DNA from: Clarireedia homoeocarpa
Lineage: Eukaryota; Ascomycota; Leotiomycetes; Helotiales; Rutstroemiaceae
Direction: 5' to 3'
Assembly: GCA_001465935.1 (NCBI GenBank)
Contig: LNKV01000036.1
Location: 62,001 to 126,000 of the forward strand
DNA length: 64,000 nucleotides
Part shown: one piece after another, positions 50,374 to 62,700 of the stretch
Position numbering within the stretch: the stretch's first letter is position 1
How the letters are laid out: each line of letters begins with the position of its first letter
Notes under the pieces: model-generated
Seen by the model: only the letters and a program-made list of their open reading frames with translations
Told to the model about the DNA's origin: nothing
Database searches by the model: none
Program-made: the position numbers and the translations under genes

Positions 50374-51572
50374 TTATCCTTGAACTTTAAAGGTTCGTCC
50401 ACTTGCTGTCTTTCTCTCCTTTTCTTCATTCTCGGGTCGTGCTCTCCTTAGAACTGCAAATTGTCAGTGAGTTCTCTGCGTTTGCTTACGTAGAACATAC
50501 CTTGCAAGAAATCCGCTGTACGTCTGCGCATTCTAGAGTGGATGTATGCCTATATGAGATTAGCTTTGGAACCAGTTTTGAGGAAAGACGTCTATCTACC
50601 TTAGATGCCTTGATATGGTAATGGAAGTAGTCGCGGAAAGTCTGGATGTGAGAAATAACCTCATCTCTTCGCTGGCGTGTCAAGTGTCGCGGGAACAAGA
50701 CTTAATTGATTAGTATCACAGAGTGTGTTGAATCGATTTACTCACCGAAAGTTACGTAACCAATTTCTCCGCTGCCATTGTCCTTGACTCCTGGAACTCC
50801 CTGAAGCTCCAATGGCGGATCTGTTCTGAATAAGACTTGCGGGGCGTTTTGAATAGCTCTCCTTCGAGCATCGACAAATTCCTGGATGAACACTTTCCCG
50901 AAGACTCTGTCTGTCTCCTCACGGAATATGGTACTGAAGATAACTGTAACTCTATCGTGACTGGCCTTGATGTAAATGGCCTCTTCGTCGCGGTAATGGA
51001 TAGCCATAACCTCACCACCTTCTCGAACACCCTGAGGAGCTTCTTCTGATGTAAACTTGGATGCCTCCTCCTGCAATTTGTGGAATTCGTCGAAAGCATG
51101 TTCAAAGGGCGCAGCCATAGCGTTTCGTTTCAGTAAAGATATCCGGCGAATCAAATCATCTCGAGCCTCTGGAAACATAGATCAGCCAGTATCCTATCCC
51201 ATGTACTCCATTCCATACCCTTCTCTTCCGGCAGGCTCTCCAAGTCAACCTGCACGGAGAAGTTGTAACCACTTTCCGGCTCAACAACATATGGACCATA
51301 TTCGCGCTCGAGAACCTGCTGGGCGCCGTACTGTAGGAGTTCATGGTAACATTTGACTGAGATTGACACCAGGATTTTTGTCTTAATTTCAGGTGTTGAG
51401 ATATGGAAGGTAACACCATCGAAATCGGAAACAGTCTGGTCGATGTTCACCGGTGGTGCTCTGGATCGTATTAATGATTTAATTGGTTTAAGGTATTCTA
51501 TTGCACATACCCAGAAAATCTCTCTGTGAGCACAGATTGAAGAAGAACATTTTGGTAGTCGAGGAGAAGCAT
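50374..51572 (-). CDS. ARC35: Arp2/3 complex 34-kDa subunit (ARPC2/Arc35)
   Basis: One of the two core scaffold subunits of the actin-nucleating Arp2/3 complex, acting at endocytic patches and hyphal tips. Six exons, 51572-51511, 51460-51219, 51168-50746, 50700-50600, 50550-50502 and 50453-50374, encode 318 aa, a normal length. Family blocks in order: MLLLDYQNVLLQ, VNIDQTVSDFDGVTFHIS, KILVSISVKCYHELLQYGA, PESGYNFSVQVDLE, MAIHYRDEEAIYI, RVTVIFSTIFREETD, GKVFIQEFVDARR, APQVLFRTDPPLEL, YVTFVLFPRH, FRDYFHYHIKASKAYIHSRM and VLRRARPE. All introns are short with GT..AG borders, and each splice was confirmed by restored family sequence. The gene is fragmented over several frames, so it is easily missed. 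Divergent from UTP12. Confidence 0.96.
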
Positions 51573-51886
51573 TTTGCTTGGATGGAAGGCTTATGGTCTA
51601 GTTGTCTTCCTAGAGCTAGATACCTGACAGTGTATTTCGAGGCGCTGCTGTGTTGTAGGTCGAGCTGACGACGTGGGGCGGATGGTTTAGTTTGGTAACA
51701 AAAGCGGCGCAGAAATATGCCCGTACAATAACCAAGATCATAGCAGCAGGAAGCTCCCATTTTACTGAGTGCCGCTTTAACTACCCAAACCCATGCTTAT
51801 CGGTCGGTGCCACTAAGGAATTTTATCGCAGCAGTCCAAAAAAAAAAGTTCTAGTTCCTGAACGACTTTTGCGACAGAGAGTAAAA
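51573..51886. promoter_or_regulatory. Shared divergent promoter, ARPC2 / UTP12
   Basis: These 314 bp between start codons carry both promoters. An A9 run lies just upstream of UTP12 (51839-51847). No clear TATA box is seen. Confidence 0.55.
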
Positions 51887-54842
51887 ATGGTGAAATCCTA
51901 CTTGTGAGTTTACTCAATGAACTAACAAAAGACGTTTCACTAATCTGGTAATATACAGGAAATACGAACATTCGAAATCCTTTGGTGTCATCAATTCAAG
52001 CACTTCCAATGTTGTTTGGTCAACTGATGGATCTGGATGGTCAAGCCGAAATACAGGCTCGGGGAGGGCTATAGTTGCTGCCAATGAGGAAGTGTTATGC
52101 TGGGAAATAAAGACAGGAGAGCTTTTGAGTCGATGGAGAGAAGCTGATTGCAAATCCCAAGTGACGGCCATTGCGCAGAGCAAGACAGATGTGGAAATAT
52201 TTGCTGTTGGATACGAGGACGGCAGCATACGATTATGGGATTCGAAAATTGCCACTGTTATAGTCAGTTTCAACGGGCACAAATCTGCCGTTACCAATCT
52301 TACATTCGACAAGTCTGGTGTCCGATTGGCAAGCGGTTCCAAAGATACAGATGTCATAATTTGGGATCTGGTTGCTGAGGTTGGCCTGTTTAAACTGCGA
52401 GGACACAAGGACCAGATCACTGGCCTACAATTTATACAGCCCGAAGCACCGCAAGAATCAGAAGAAGAAGAGAACATAATTACTGACAGTGAGGGAGGCT
52501 CATTCGATGGGTTTCTTCTTACAACCGGAAAGGACGCTCTCATCAAACTCTGGGATATGACATCACAACACTGTATCGAGACTCATGTCGCTCAGACCAA
52601 TGGGGAATGCTGGGCTATTGGTGCTTCGCCAGATGGCAGTGGCTGCATCACAGCTGGAAACGACGGTGAGATGAGAGTTTGGTCTATCGATCTTCCTGGC
52701 TTGTATAAGTTATCGAAACAGGTGAACAGTGCTGTCGACGCCAAGTACCTACAAAGCAGAGGCGTTCTACATCGACAGGGGAAAGACAGAGCGCTTGAAA
52801 TTTCTTTTCATCCTCGTCTCGATTACTTTGCGGTTCATGGATCTGAAAAGACAGTAGAGATCTGGAGGATGAGGTCAGAGGACGAAGTAAAAAGAAGTCT
52901 TGCACGAAAGCGCAGGAGGAGGAGAGAAAAGCTAGGCTCTATAGCAAAAGAAACCGAAGCCGAAGCCGAAGCAGATGAAAAATCCGAGGATATCTCAAGT
53001 GCTGACATTAGCGACTTTTTCGTGCAGTATGTTATCGTCAGAACAGGAGGCAAGGTTCGATCAGCCGACTGGATTCGAATCAAGGGCACAAAATCCATCC
53101 AACTGCTGGTAGCGACTACAAACAACCAACTCGAGGTTTATACTGTTGCGACCAAGGAGAAAAGCAAGAAGGCTAAGAGCGATGAATTACCGGATTATTC
53201 ACGGACACTTTCAGTGGAAATGCCCGGTCACAGAGCTGATATACGTGCTCTAGCTTTGAGCTCAGACGATAGAATGCTTGCCTCCGCATCAAATGGTGGA
53301 CTGAAAATATGGAACGTGCGGACAAGAAGTTGCATTCGAAGTTTCGAGTGTGGTTATGCGCTATGTTGTGCATTCTTACCTGGTGACAAAATTGTAGTTG
53401 TTGGGACCAAATCAGGTGAATTGGAATTATTTGATGTAGCTTCCGCTGCTATGCTGGAATCAATCAAAGCCCACGAAGGTGCGGTATGGAGCTTACAAGT
53501 ACATCCAGATGGCCGCTCGGTCGTGTCAGGCAGTGCGGATAAGTCAGCCAAATTCTGGAACTTCGAAGTCTTTCAAGAAGAAATTCCGGGAACAAAACGA
53601 ACCACACCGAAATTGAGACTCGTTCACACTAGAACACTGAAGGTATCGGACGATATACTCAGTATAAGATTCTCACCAGACGCACGATTGTTGGCTGTTG
53701 CGCTTCTCGACAATACTGTCAAGGTATTCTTCGTGGATTCTCTCAAGCTATTCTTGAACTTGTATGGTCACAAACTACCTGTTCTCAGCATGGACATCTC
53801 TTTTGATAGCAAACTCATCGTAACATGTTCCGCGGACAAGAACATCCGATTATGGGGCCTCGATTTCGGAGACTGCCATAAAGCATTCTTCGCGCACCAA
53901 GACAGCATCCTCCAAGTCGCATTTATCCCCCATTCCCAAGACGGCAACGGCCACCACTTCTTCAGCAGCAGCAAGGACAAAATGATCAAATACTGGGATG
54001 GCGATAAGTTTGAGCAGATTCAACGGCTTGATGGCCATCATGGCGAGATCTGGGCTTTAGCAATCAGCCGCACAGGGGATTTCGTTGTCAGCGCCAGTCA
54101 CGACAAAAGTATACGCGTGTGGCAGCAAACTGACGAACAGATCTTCCTCGAAGAAGAGAAGGAGAAAGAACTCGAAGAACTGTATGAAACCACTCTAACA
54201 ACCTCTCTCGGGCCCGACAAGGACCAGGAGGACAACGACGCCGAAGTCGGCGCCGCGGGCAAACAAACCGTTGAAACCCTCATGGCGGGCGAGAAAATTG
54301 TCGAAGCTCTCGAAATCGGCACTGCGGATCTCGAGCTCATGAAAGAATACCAAGTTGCCAAAGCAGCCAACCCGAACACCGCGCCGCCGCCCCGTAACTT
54401 CCTATTCATGGCACTCGGCGGCATCAGCGCCGAAACTCATGTACTGAACGTGTTACAGAAAATCAAAGCCGCAGCTCTCCACGACGCGCTGCTTGTCCTA
54501 CCCTTTAGCACGTTACCGATGCTTTTCACATTCCTGAATATTTTCGCTACCAGGGAAATGAATGTTCCACTGACGTGCCGAATATTGTTTTTCATGTTAA
54601 AGACGCATCATAGACAGATTGTGGCGAGCAAGACGATGCGGGTACTGTTGGAAGGGATTCGAGGGAATCTGAGACGTGCGCTGAAGAGACAGAAGGACGA
54701 GATGGGATATAATCTTGCGGCGCTGAGGATTGTGGGGGAGAAGGTGAGAGAGAAAGGGGTTAAGGATTATGTGGATGAGGAGACGTGGGAGGAAGATGAT
54801 ACGAAAAGTAAGAAGAAGAGGGGATTCGTTCAGGTGTCTTAA
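51887..54842 (+). CDS. UTP12: U3 snoRNP / small-subunit processome WD40 protein Utp12 (Dip2)
   Basis: Nucleolar UTP-B component needed for early 18S pre-rRNA processing. Exon 1 is only 17 coding nt (51887-51903, MVKSYL with the Leu split); the intron is 51904-51958 and exon 2 runs 51959-54842, for 966 aa. The N-terminus reads MVKSYLKYEHSKSFGVI as in family members. About a dozen WD40 repeats follow, forming two propellers, with typical IIWDL, IKLWDM, LKIWNV and IRLWGLD blade ends. A basic/acidic insert (about 315-355, KRSLARKRRRRREKL then AEAEADEKSED) may be a nucleolar signal. The C-terminal Utp12 domain covers about 828-945 (LNVLQKIKAAALHDALLVLP; RRALKRQKDEMGYNLAALR). Length agrees with yeast Dip2 (about 940). 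Confidence 0.95.
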
Positions 54843-55572
54843 TGATCTGCATAGTGGATAGATAGATTACAAAAATGTATAATACGAAATAAAGGCCATT
54901 ACCTTCTCCCGCAATGATCAAGCTTGAAGCTGGCCTGTAAGGCTTTTGTACATAGTTGGCCTAAGAAAAAGCGTTGCTCTAAACATTAGTGAAATTGCTG
55001 AGAACTTGCATTGGAAACCTGACGTTGAAGATATATGTCGTGCATCGAAGGACTTGAGCCTCCGGTTCATGTTTTTTCCCTGTCCGCGCTGGATATTGAG
55101 ATGCATGAAGAAATTTCAATCCTCTTCTTTCATATAATATGCTTCGTAGCTGGCCTTACAATGATTATATAGGAGGGGCACTGCTTGTCTTCACCCAGGC
55201 AAGCGGCAGCAGGCCTACGCTATCTCAGATCAACGTACTACGAAAGTATAGCATACAATTACCTTAAAATCGCTTCAAAATTGCCTCGAAGGATTTACTC
55301 CATCAACTGTAATACCAAACCGCGAAGAATCCATCCTCATCAAGACGTTTTCTGGAAAAGGATTTGATTTGCCTTTGACTGACAGCCAGCACTAAGCCTT
55401 GGAACGCCTCTCGCCTCCAAGGTTACCAGTAGAAACCAATTCAACGCCTAACTAGGCCCACTTAGTACCTATAAACACCCCGCAACACCCACCACATTTA
55501 CGCCCCACAGCTAACATTTCGTCCAGTCCCCTCAGTCATAACTATCGACAGCTGAGGCTGAGCCGAGCCATC
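54843..55572. other. Spacer UTP12 - F-box gene
   Basis: A 730-bp tandem spacer containing the UTP12 3' UTR and the next gene's promoter. Small frames (up to 63 codons) on both strands are unsupported. Confidence 0.45.
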
Positions 55573-58500
55573 ATGCCTGGAAATATCTTCGCCATAAATG
55601 TTGGCAGCCAAAAAATTACGAGCCCAATTACAAAAGCCTTTCATAGCAGTTTGTTGCAGGATAAGTTTGACTCGAGAGGCGTAGAGCCTTTGAACTCGCA
55701 GAACAAACGAATATCTCTCGAAGCCACTGATGCGACAGCTCCGTCTGCTTCCACTGCCACTATGGATATGATGGATACCTCAACAACAGAAGCTGAGAGC
55801 AAAAGCTTAAAATCGCCAATTCTGAATTTGCCTCGGGAATGCAAGTCTGAAATCTTGAGTCATGTTGGTTTCCTGCATCTTGTTTTGCGCAGCTCCTATG
55901 CGCATTCACGGTTGTGATTGTTATCAATTCCGGCGCAAGCTAACACTATATCTATCTAGGCCACCACACAGGATCTGATCGCTGTGTCTCTGGTCTCGAA
56001 ACATTTCCGAGATCTTGCAGCTGAGCATCTATATCGAAGCTTTCATATCGTTTTCCCAGATGACGATGCGCCTTCCAATGAGTCTCCAATTGATAGCTTG
56101 GCGGGAGGGCTGGACACTTTTACTACCAGCGATTACAACTATGCCAGATATCTGAAGGAAATTATTCTTGAAACTCTAACTGGGGGTGATAAGGGCGAGC
56201 GCATGTATCGCCATTATCTCTATGATGAGAGCTGTGGGAAATTCATGAACACTCTGCTTCTCTTGACTTTGCGCAAGGCTAAAGCACTTGAGACATTCAG
56301 GTGGGTGACCTCAACCTGGCATTCCAAGCATATTATACTGATGGGCCCACCAACAGATGGGATATTCGTGTGGAATTGAGTCGACCAGTCTTCAAGGAAT
56401 TGCACAAAATCACAGCTCTGCAACATTTACATTTACGGATGCAAGCCGGTAAATCGATATACCAGACCCCGCCCCCACTACCGAGCTCGAGCTCGTCTCC
56501 GCTTAAAGGACCCTCTGCCTCGAATACACACAGCCCATACCTCCCCCCTTATCCTTCCTTCATCAATAACTTTGCGGCAGCTAAGACGGATAAGAATAGT
56601 ACCAGTCCCAAGAAATCGACCTCTGATCAAAAACCCCCAACAATTTCTGGTTTCAAGAACTTGAAATCACTAGCAGTGCTTGATATGGACACACTGGATT
56701 ACATATCTGAAATCAAGGAGTGCATAGAGAATTCTTCGACCACATTAACTGCCGTCAAGCTGTCATTCTCCGATTCGCTTGCTGGAAAATCCAGGAAGCC
56801 ACCTCCTGACATCCCATCGGATGAGGAGTCAGAGGCTGAAGATGACTTTGGACAAATCATACCAGCAATTTCTGGGCCTTCTCAACCCTCCGTCGATCCA
56901 TATGCTCCTTCCAAGGCCATTCAAGCTATGGAAGAGAAGAAGGCACAAGAAGCAGTTCTGGGAAAGCTGTTTGGAATCGAACAACCCAACCTGAAAGACA
57001 AATCAAAACCATCCAAAACTGATGACGATTCCGAGTCCAAGCCTGAAGAGAAGCCACATCTCATGATGTTGCGTGAGCTACCGAAACTAGCAGCCAAGAT
57101 TATGGCCAATCATGGCGCAGGTGGAGGAGATTCCGATGAAACGGCCAAGGAGGTTGTCGCTATGCTTGAAGAGGCTACTCAAAAGTACATTGATAGTACC
57201 AGTGATGGAAGCAAGAAAAAGCGTAAGGAAGAAAAAAAGGAGGAAACCAGGAAACCAGATGAAACGGAAGCGACCTCCAGCGATGCTAGTGGTGGGAAAG
57301 GAAAAGGCGTCAACGAAGAAACCGAAACCCAAGAACAGCCATCACTTTTTGATGAGTCTAAACCAGCCGCTGAAAAATCAACTAATGATAAAGATATTTC
57401 TAGCCCGGAAGATATCGACATTGAGGAGCCAGAAGCACAAGATGTCGTTGTGGAGACAGAGAACATCGACAACACAAGTGTGTCAACTACTGAGTCGGAA
57501 AAGGAAGTAAAAGAAGTGTCTACGGGAACAGCTCCACTCGAAGATCCAGCTGCGATAACATCAGAACTAAAAGCAAATGGGCCATCCCCTTCAAGTAAAT
57601 TAATTATAAGCACAGATGACTCAACCCTTAATCCAGACCAAATATCCACCAACACCGCCGCTGAGATGAGCGCCTACATCCGCAAAACCCGTGGTCTTAC
57701 CCTCGAAGCCCTCTCTATCTCCCTCATCCCCCTCAAAGCCACAACCCTACTGAAAGCCATCGATATTACCGTCCTCCGCAGCCTCACCCTTCTGAACGTC
57801 GGTCCCCAAGCTCCCTTCTGGAACCTTGTCGCCCGAGAAAATAAATCCACTCCCCTACCTCTCTGCAACATCTACACGGATAATGTGACGCCACCTTTCC
57901 TGGCATGTGTGCACCGTCTGCAGAAAGTAGAAGAACTATTACTATTAGAGAGATCTTCGAGAACGAGGGTGGAGAGTACGGCTGCGAAGACTACGGTGAC
58001 GATGGAGATGATTAGGAGGTTGGCGTTGAAGAAACATGCGGTTAGTTTGAGGGTCTTGATGCTACATAATGATGAGACTGGGGATTGGGATGTGGACATC
58101 AAAACAGCAGCGTTACTTTGTAGGAAGGCAAAGAAGTTGGAGGAGTTGGCGGGGATCTTTGATGTTACGACTATGGTGTGTTTTTGCTTCTTCTTGTTCC
58201 TTCTCATCTATATCATTCTTCTCCCCCTATCTCCTTTTCTTTCCTTTACAATTTATTTGTTCCGCAATTTCTACTATCATGTACTAATCTCATCCCTACA
58301 GCACGTTCTCCACCAAAATCTCACCGGCCTAGAATCCCTCCGCGCCCTCCACGCAATCGAGTTCCGCTCGGAAGATACTTGCATGTGGGTAATCAAAGAG
58401 TTCCGCAAATTCACCATGGATAACGTAGCACACGACCCTTCATCCAAACTGGAGTATTTGGCATTAGAAAAGTCAGTCGAGCAGTTGGTTAGGAAAAAGA

Positions 58501-58898
58501 AGGGTGCAGGCGGTGGCGTGGGCGGCAGAGATGCGAAAGGAGGGAAAAACGGAAGTGCAGGAAAAGACGCGGATGGGAAAGCAAAGGGGAAGGGAAAGAA
58601 AAAGGGCAAGGGATTCGTCGAGGCGGTTCTAGGCGCCGAGGGCACGTGGGGGTTGGGGCTCGGGGCGGGCATTGGCGGGGATGCGGAGTGGGGGGATTTG
58701 GGCATGGGGTTGGGGTTGGGCGTGGATGGGTTGGGGGATAGTGGCAGTGAGAGTGATAGTGAGGACGGAGAGGGAGATGGAGAGGGAAGTGCGAATGGGA
58801 ATGGCATTTGGAAAGTCGAGAGTGTGGAGGGGTTGAAGTTTAGCGATGTTGTTGGCGTGAGGATCTTTGAGAAGGATGTTATTTATGCGAGGTTGTAG
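55573..58898 (+). CDS. F-box-like, leucine-rich protein with long acidic linker
   Basis: Exons 55573-55863 (3' end tentative), 55960-56300, 56357-58175 and 58302-58898 give about 1015 aa. An F-box-like motif is split by intron 1: SPILNLPRECKSEILSH then ATTQDLIAVSLVSKHFRDLAAEHLYRSF. Leucine-rich segments follow (LKEIILETL, KITALQHLHLRM, LKSLAVLDMDTL), then an acidic/Lys/Ser-rich disordered linker (about 360-580), a second leucine-rich part (LTLEALSISLIPLKATTLLKA, VEELLLLER), and a Gly/Lys-rich then Gly/Asp/Ser-rich C-terminal region. It may be an SCF substrate adaptor; the substrate is unknown. Intron 3 (58176-58301) is a multiple of three and open, so unspliced reading would wrongly add a hydrophobic stretch. 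The intron 1 donor (GTTGGT) is weak, so the join is uncertain. Confidence 0.75.
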
Positions 58899-59717
58899 GG
58901 GTAAGGGGAAGGGGAGGGGGTTAAGTTAAGTAAAGTTAAGTTAAGGTTGAGTAGGCAGGGATGAAAGGGAGAGAGAATGGTGTTTGGCGTTTGTCGGGGG
59001 TTTCTCAAGTCCAAAGACGGCGGCGCTAAGTCCTAGGTTTGGCATGGCGTGGCGTGGCGTGGCATCGCGTGCATTGGGACTGACTGATCGAGTTTCTTAA
59101 TTTTCTTTCGGCTTGCTGTAGTCTGATATGATATATAGGCGGGTGGACGAATAAACTGATGTGATCACTGGCTGGCTGGTTAGGTTGGGTAGGTAGGTAG
59201 ATGGAGATTTATCTCGAGATGCATATGATGGATGGATGGATGGATGGCCGGATGGATGAATGGATGAATGGCATGGACAGATACAACCTCTCATATATAT
59301 ACATTCACAGTACATAGCCCGGTCGAGCAAGTATATTCAAAAGTATGATAATCTATAAACTTCCATTTTTCTTGTCTCGTCGTTTATCGTATCTCATTTC
59401 GTTTCGCCTTGTACACCCATCTGCCCAAACCAATCAACCAATCGAACTCCCAATGCACACCTGTGCGTAGTCGTAATTAAATATAAGAGAAAAAGAAATT
59501 TGTTTTGAGCAGAGCCACCTGCTTGCTTGCCGGAGCGAGCGAACGAGTGACCAACCAACCAACCAACCAACCAACCAATTGATCTATTATCTCCAATTAC
59601 CGCCTGTAAATTATATCCGTCCATCCATTATCTAAACACCTTCCATTATCTCTCCTCGCATATTCTTCTAATATAACTCCCACCAGCACACACTCTCCCC
59701 CCTTTCCCCAATCCCTC
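58899..59717. other. Convergent spacer, F-box gene / homeobox regulator
   Basis: About 0.8 kb of 3' UTRs with many short tandem repeats: TTAAG-type 58921-58950, (GTGGC)n 59043-59066, (ATGG)n 59227-59265 and (CCAA)n 59549-59577. No gene seen. Confidence 0.5.
59549..59577. repeat. (CCAA)7 microsatellite
   Basis: Seven CCAA tetranucleotides in tandem in the 3' flank of the homeobox regulator. Confidence 0.9.
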
Positions 59718-62700
59718 TCATAACTGCCTCCTTCTCTCCTCCCCCCCCATCTTAAAACTCTCCCCTCCCTCTAGCACTCCCATCCTCACACTCGCCCTCC
59801 TTCTCCACGGACTCGCCGTCGCCATGCTCACCCGATGCAAACTCGCATAATCCAACTCCTTATTCATTTCCTGCTCATCAATCTGAAACGCCATGTCCAT
59901 ATCCATTTCCATGTCCATATCCATATCTAATTGCACATTTGTATTCATGCTGGTTTGGCTTTGGTTGTTGAAAGCAGCCGTAGCAGAAGAGGATGTAGGA
60001 AGAGAGAAATCCGTGTGATGTACAGCAGCAGCAAAAGAAGTACTAGGATGAAGTAGCGAATGTGTATTCGGCGCGAAACCCGACTCAAAAAGCGAAGGCT
60101 CATTGCCGAATTCGAGAGAGGATGCGGCGTGATCGAAAGACTCCGCATTCAAGAACTCCTGGTTGAATGATGCTAGTAATTCATCATCATTCAAGAACGC
60201 CGGAGTTTGGGATATCGAGTTCAAGTTGGAACTGAGATTCGAGGATGGAGAATGATTGTCATTCGAGAAGGCCGCGGTAAGCATGGATTGTGGTTGAGGT
60301 TGCTGGACGGGCAAGGTGGAGGATGAAAAGGAGCGGAATGATCGAGCTTGGGGCTGGAACTGTGGTTGCACCGGGGATTGGGAACTCGAAGTGGAATTCA
60401 AAAGCGGCGAGGGTAATTGATTCGCATCAACACCCACCGGGCTCAAATTTCCGACCCCATAATGACTCTTGAACTTAGTCAACAATTCCTCATTATCTGC
60501 TGCCGTAACTTGCAACCTCAACACTTCTCTCGCTTTCGCTCTCAACATCTCATCACTCGGCACACGGCCCTGTTCTTTTTCGGTATTGACGAGTTCGCAG
60601 AGTGCATCTTCTAATTCTCTTGAGCAGAAAACTTGAGCAGGGGGTGGGTATCGCGTGTTCAACGTGTTAATATATCCATTCACTGTGTGGCCTTTGACTT
60701 TGACCACTTTAGAAGAGTCTTCACCAATCCGTCCGACGTTGAGTTCGATGTCTTCATGGGCATCTCCCATATTAATTTTTTTGCCTGGTTTGACGTACGG
60801 AGGACTGAAGCCGGACCCGCCGGATGAGAGTTGCCATGATACGTTTCCTGCAGTTAGTCCCGGCCCGGAATCGGCTGGTGCAAGACCAACGTCGCGTTTG
60901 AATCGTAAGAGCCATTCGGCGTTATCTGCTGCCGTTTGATTCCATGGATCATCGTCATCATAGATTACCCAACGGGCCTGATTTTTGATTTCTTCGTCAG
61001 AGGGAAGCTAGGTTATTAGCGATTGCCCACATTATTTGAGTGAGAATAGACTTACATGTTGACTGGGGTTATTCGGCGACATTGATCTAGCGACGAACTT
61101 CGAAAGTTCTCGAAACAGTCGATTGTAACAGTTTGCATCGTTGCAGAAGTCTTTCAGGGGCTGTACGGGGTTGGAGTTTGCGGAAGGCTGGTTGGAAATA
61201 AGTGTATGAATTGGCTGATTATAGGTATAAGAGGTCAAGCCTGACGAAGTATCCTTCAATGTTAGACCAACTTGAGAGTCGGAACCTTCAACTTCCCAAT
61301 GAAGGGTACTTGAAGAAGGACGTGAAGCTGCCTTTCCCCTTGCTTCCATGAATGATGGAAGATCAAGGTTTGAGCTATTCTCTTCTGGTGGTGCGAGACC
61401 ATTTTGACTTTTGAAAATCTGCAGATATGCCACATTATCTGCCCAAGTCTGATTCCAAGGATCATCGCTACCATATATAATCATCCTAGCATGACGCTGA
61501 AGATCAGAATCCGTAGGCTTAATACCCAAGGTAGCCTGAAGTTGAACATAATCTTTGAGTTCTGTTTCCAGTCTCGCATAATTGTGTATCGAATGATCGA
61601 TGCTTTTGTCATCCTTTGGCCTTACACTCTCGTCTTTCATTTCAGAACTCCTTGGTAAGCCTGCTCGTCTTCTGAAGTCGGCAAGCCATGTAGTCGAATT
61701 GTTGATAAGGTATTTAAACCAAGTTGCAGCACCTTTACAAGGTACTATCGCCGTTTTCTCTGCAAGATCAATGATTCTACATGCTTCTGCTTGTAGTTCA
61801 GAGTCCAAAGCTGTTAGCCCCAGCATTTGTCTGGAAGTGACATAATCTCTTAGAGCTTGTTCTCTCGGACACTTGTGAACCACAGTTAGAATCTTCGATT
61901 TTTGGAGTGCCATGAGGCTGTGGTTAAGACTATCATTTGCCTTTTGTAAATTCTCAGCGCTGAGATTATTTTCCTGCGTGTCTGCAGCACCCAATATCAA
62001 ATCACGTAGCCATGAACTTTCGGCATCTCGTTGTGTATCCGCGACGGCGTCTAGATTGCGGATGATTTGACGCGCGACATTAACCAATTCCGCGTCTGTC
62101 GGAGTAATGCCATATGGAACCTTGTCGTTGAGATATTGGATAAGACCGCTCTTGATAAGATTTTCGACTGTCGGCTCAGCCTCCAAGAGAATTTGAGAGG
62201 CTTCAAAAGGTTTCATAGTATTCCGTTCTTCGTGAATAAGATCTGCAGGCAGATTAGTGATCATGAAGATACAGTGATAGATGAATAGAGAGATACTTAC
62301 AGGGTGGCATTCCATTTTCAACGATATTGAGGATTTGAGGCTCAAAACCCCAGTCACCCTTCCAGTCAGCCATACTTCTTCCAGCTTTGAAATGTTCGGC
62401 AAGATGGTCGACTCTGGTCGTCCAAGACTCCATGATTATTCCACAGAAACCACATCTAGATCGAATATCGGGAGTTATGGCTTTCCATGATTCCATACTC
62501 CAAGGCACAAATTTTACATTATGAACAAGATGTAAATGTTGGCGGAGATGATCTTTCCGGTAGAAAGTTCTTTCACCAAGTGGTCTTTCGGCACAACTTG
62601 AATGATTATGCATTTCTGCATGATCTTTTGATGAATTCGGGAGGCTACAGTAAACACATGTAGGCTGATTGGTTTCGGCAGAGAACTGTGTCGGCCCTTC

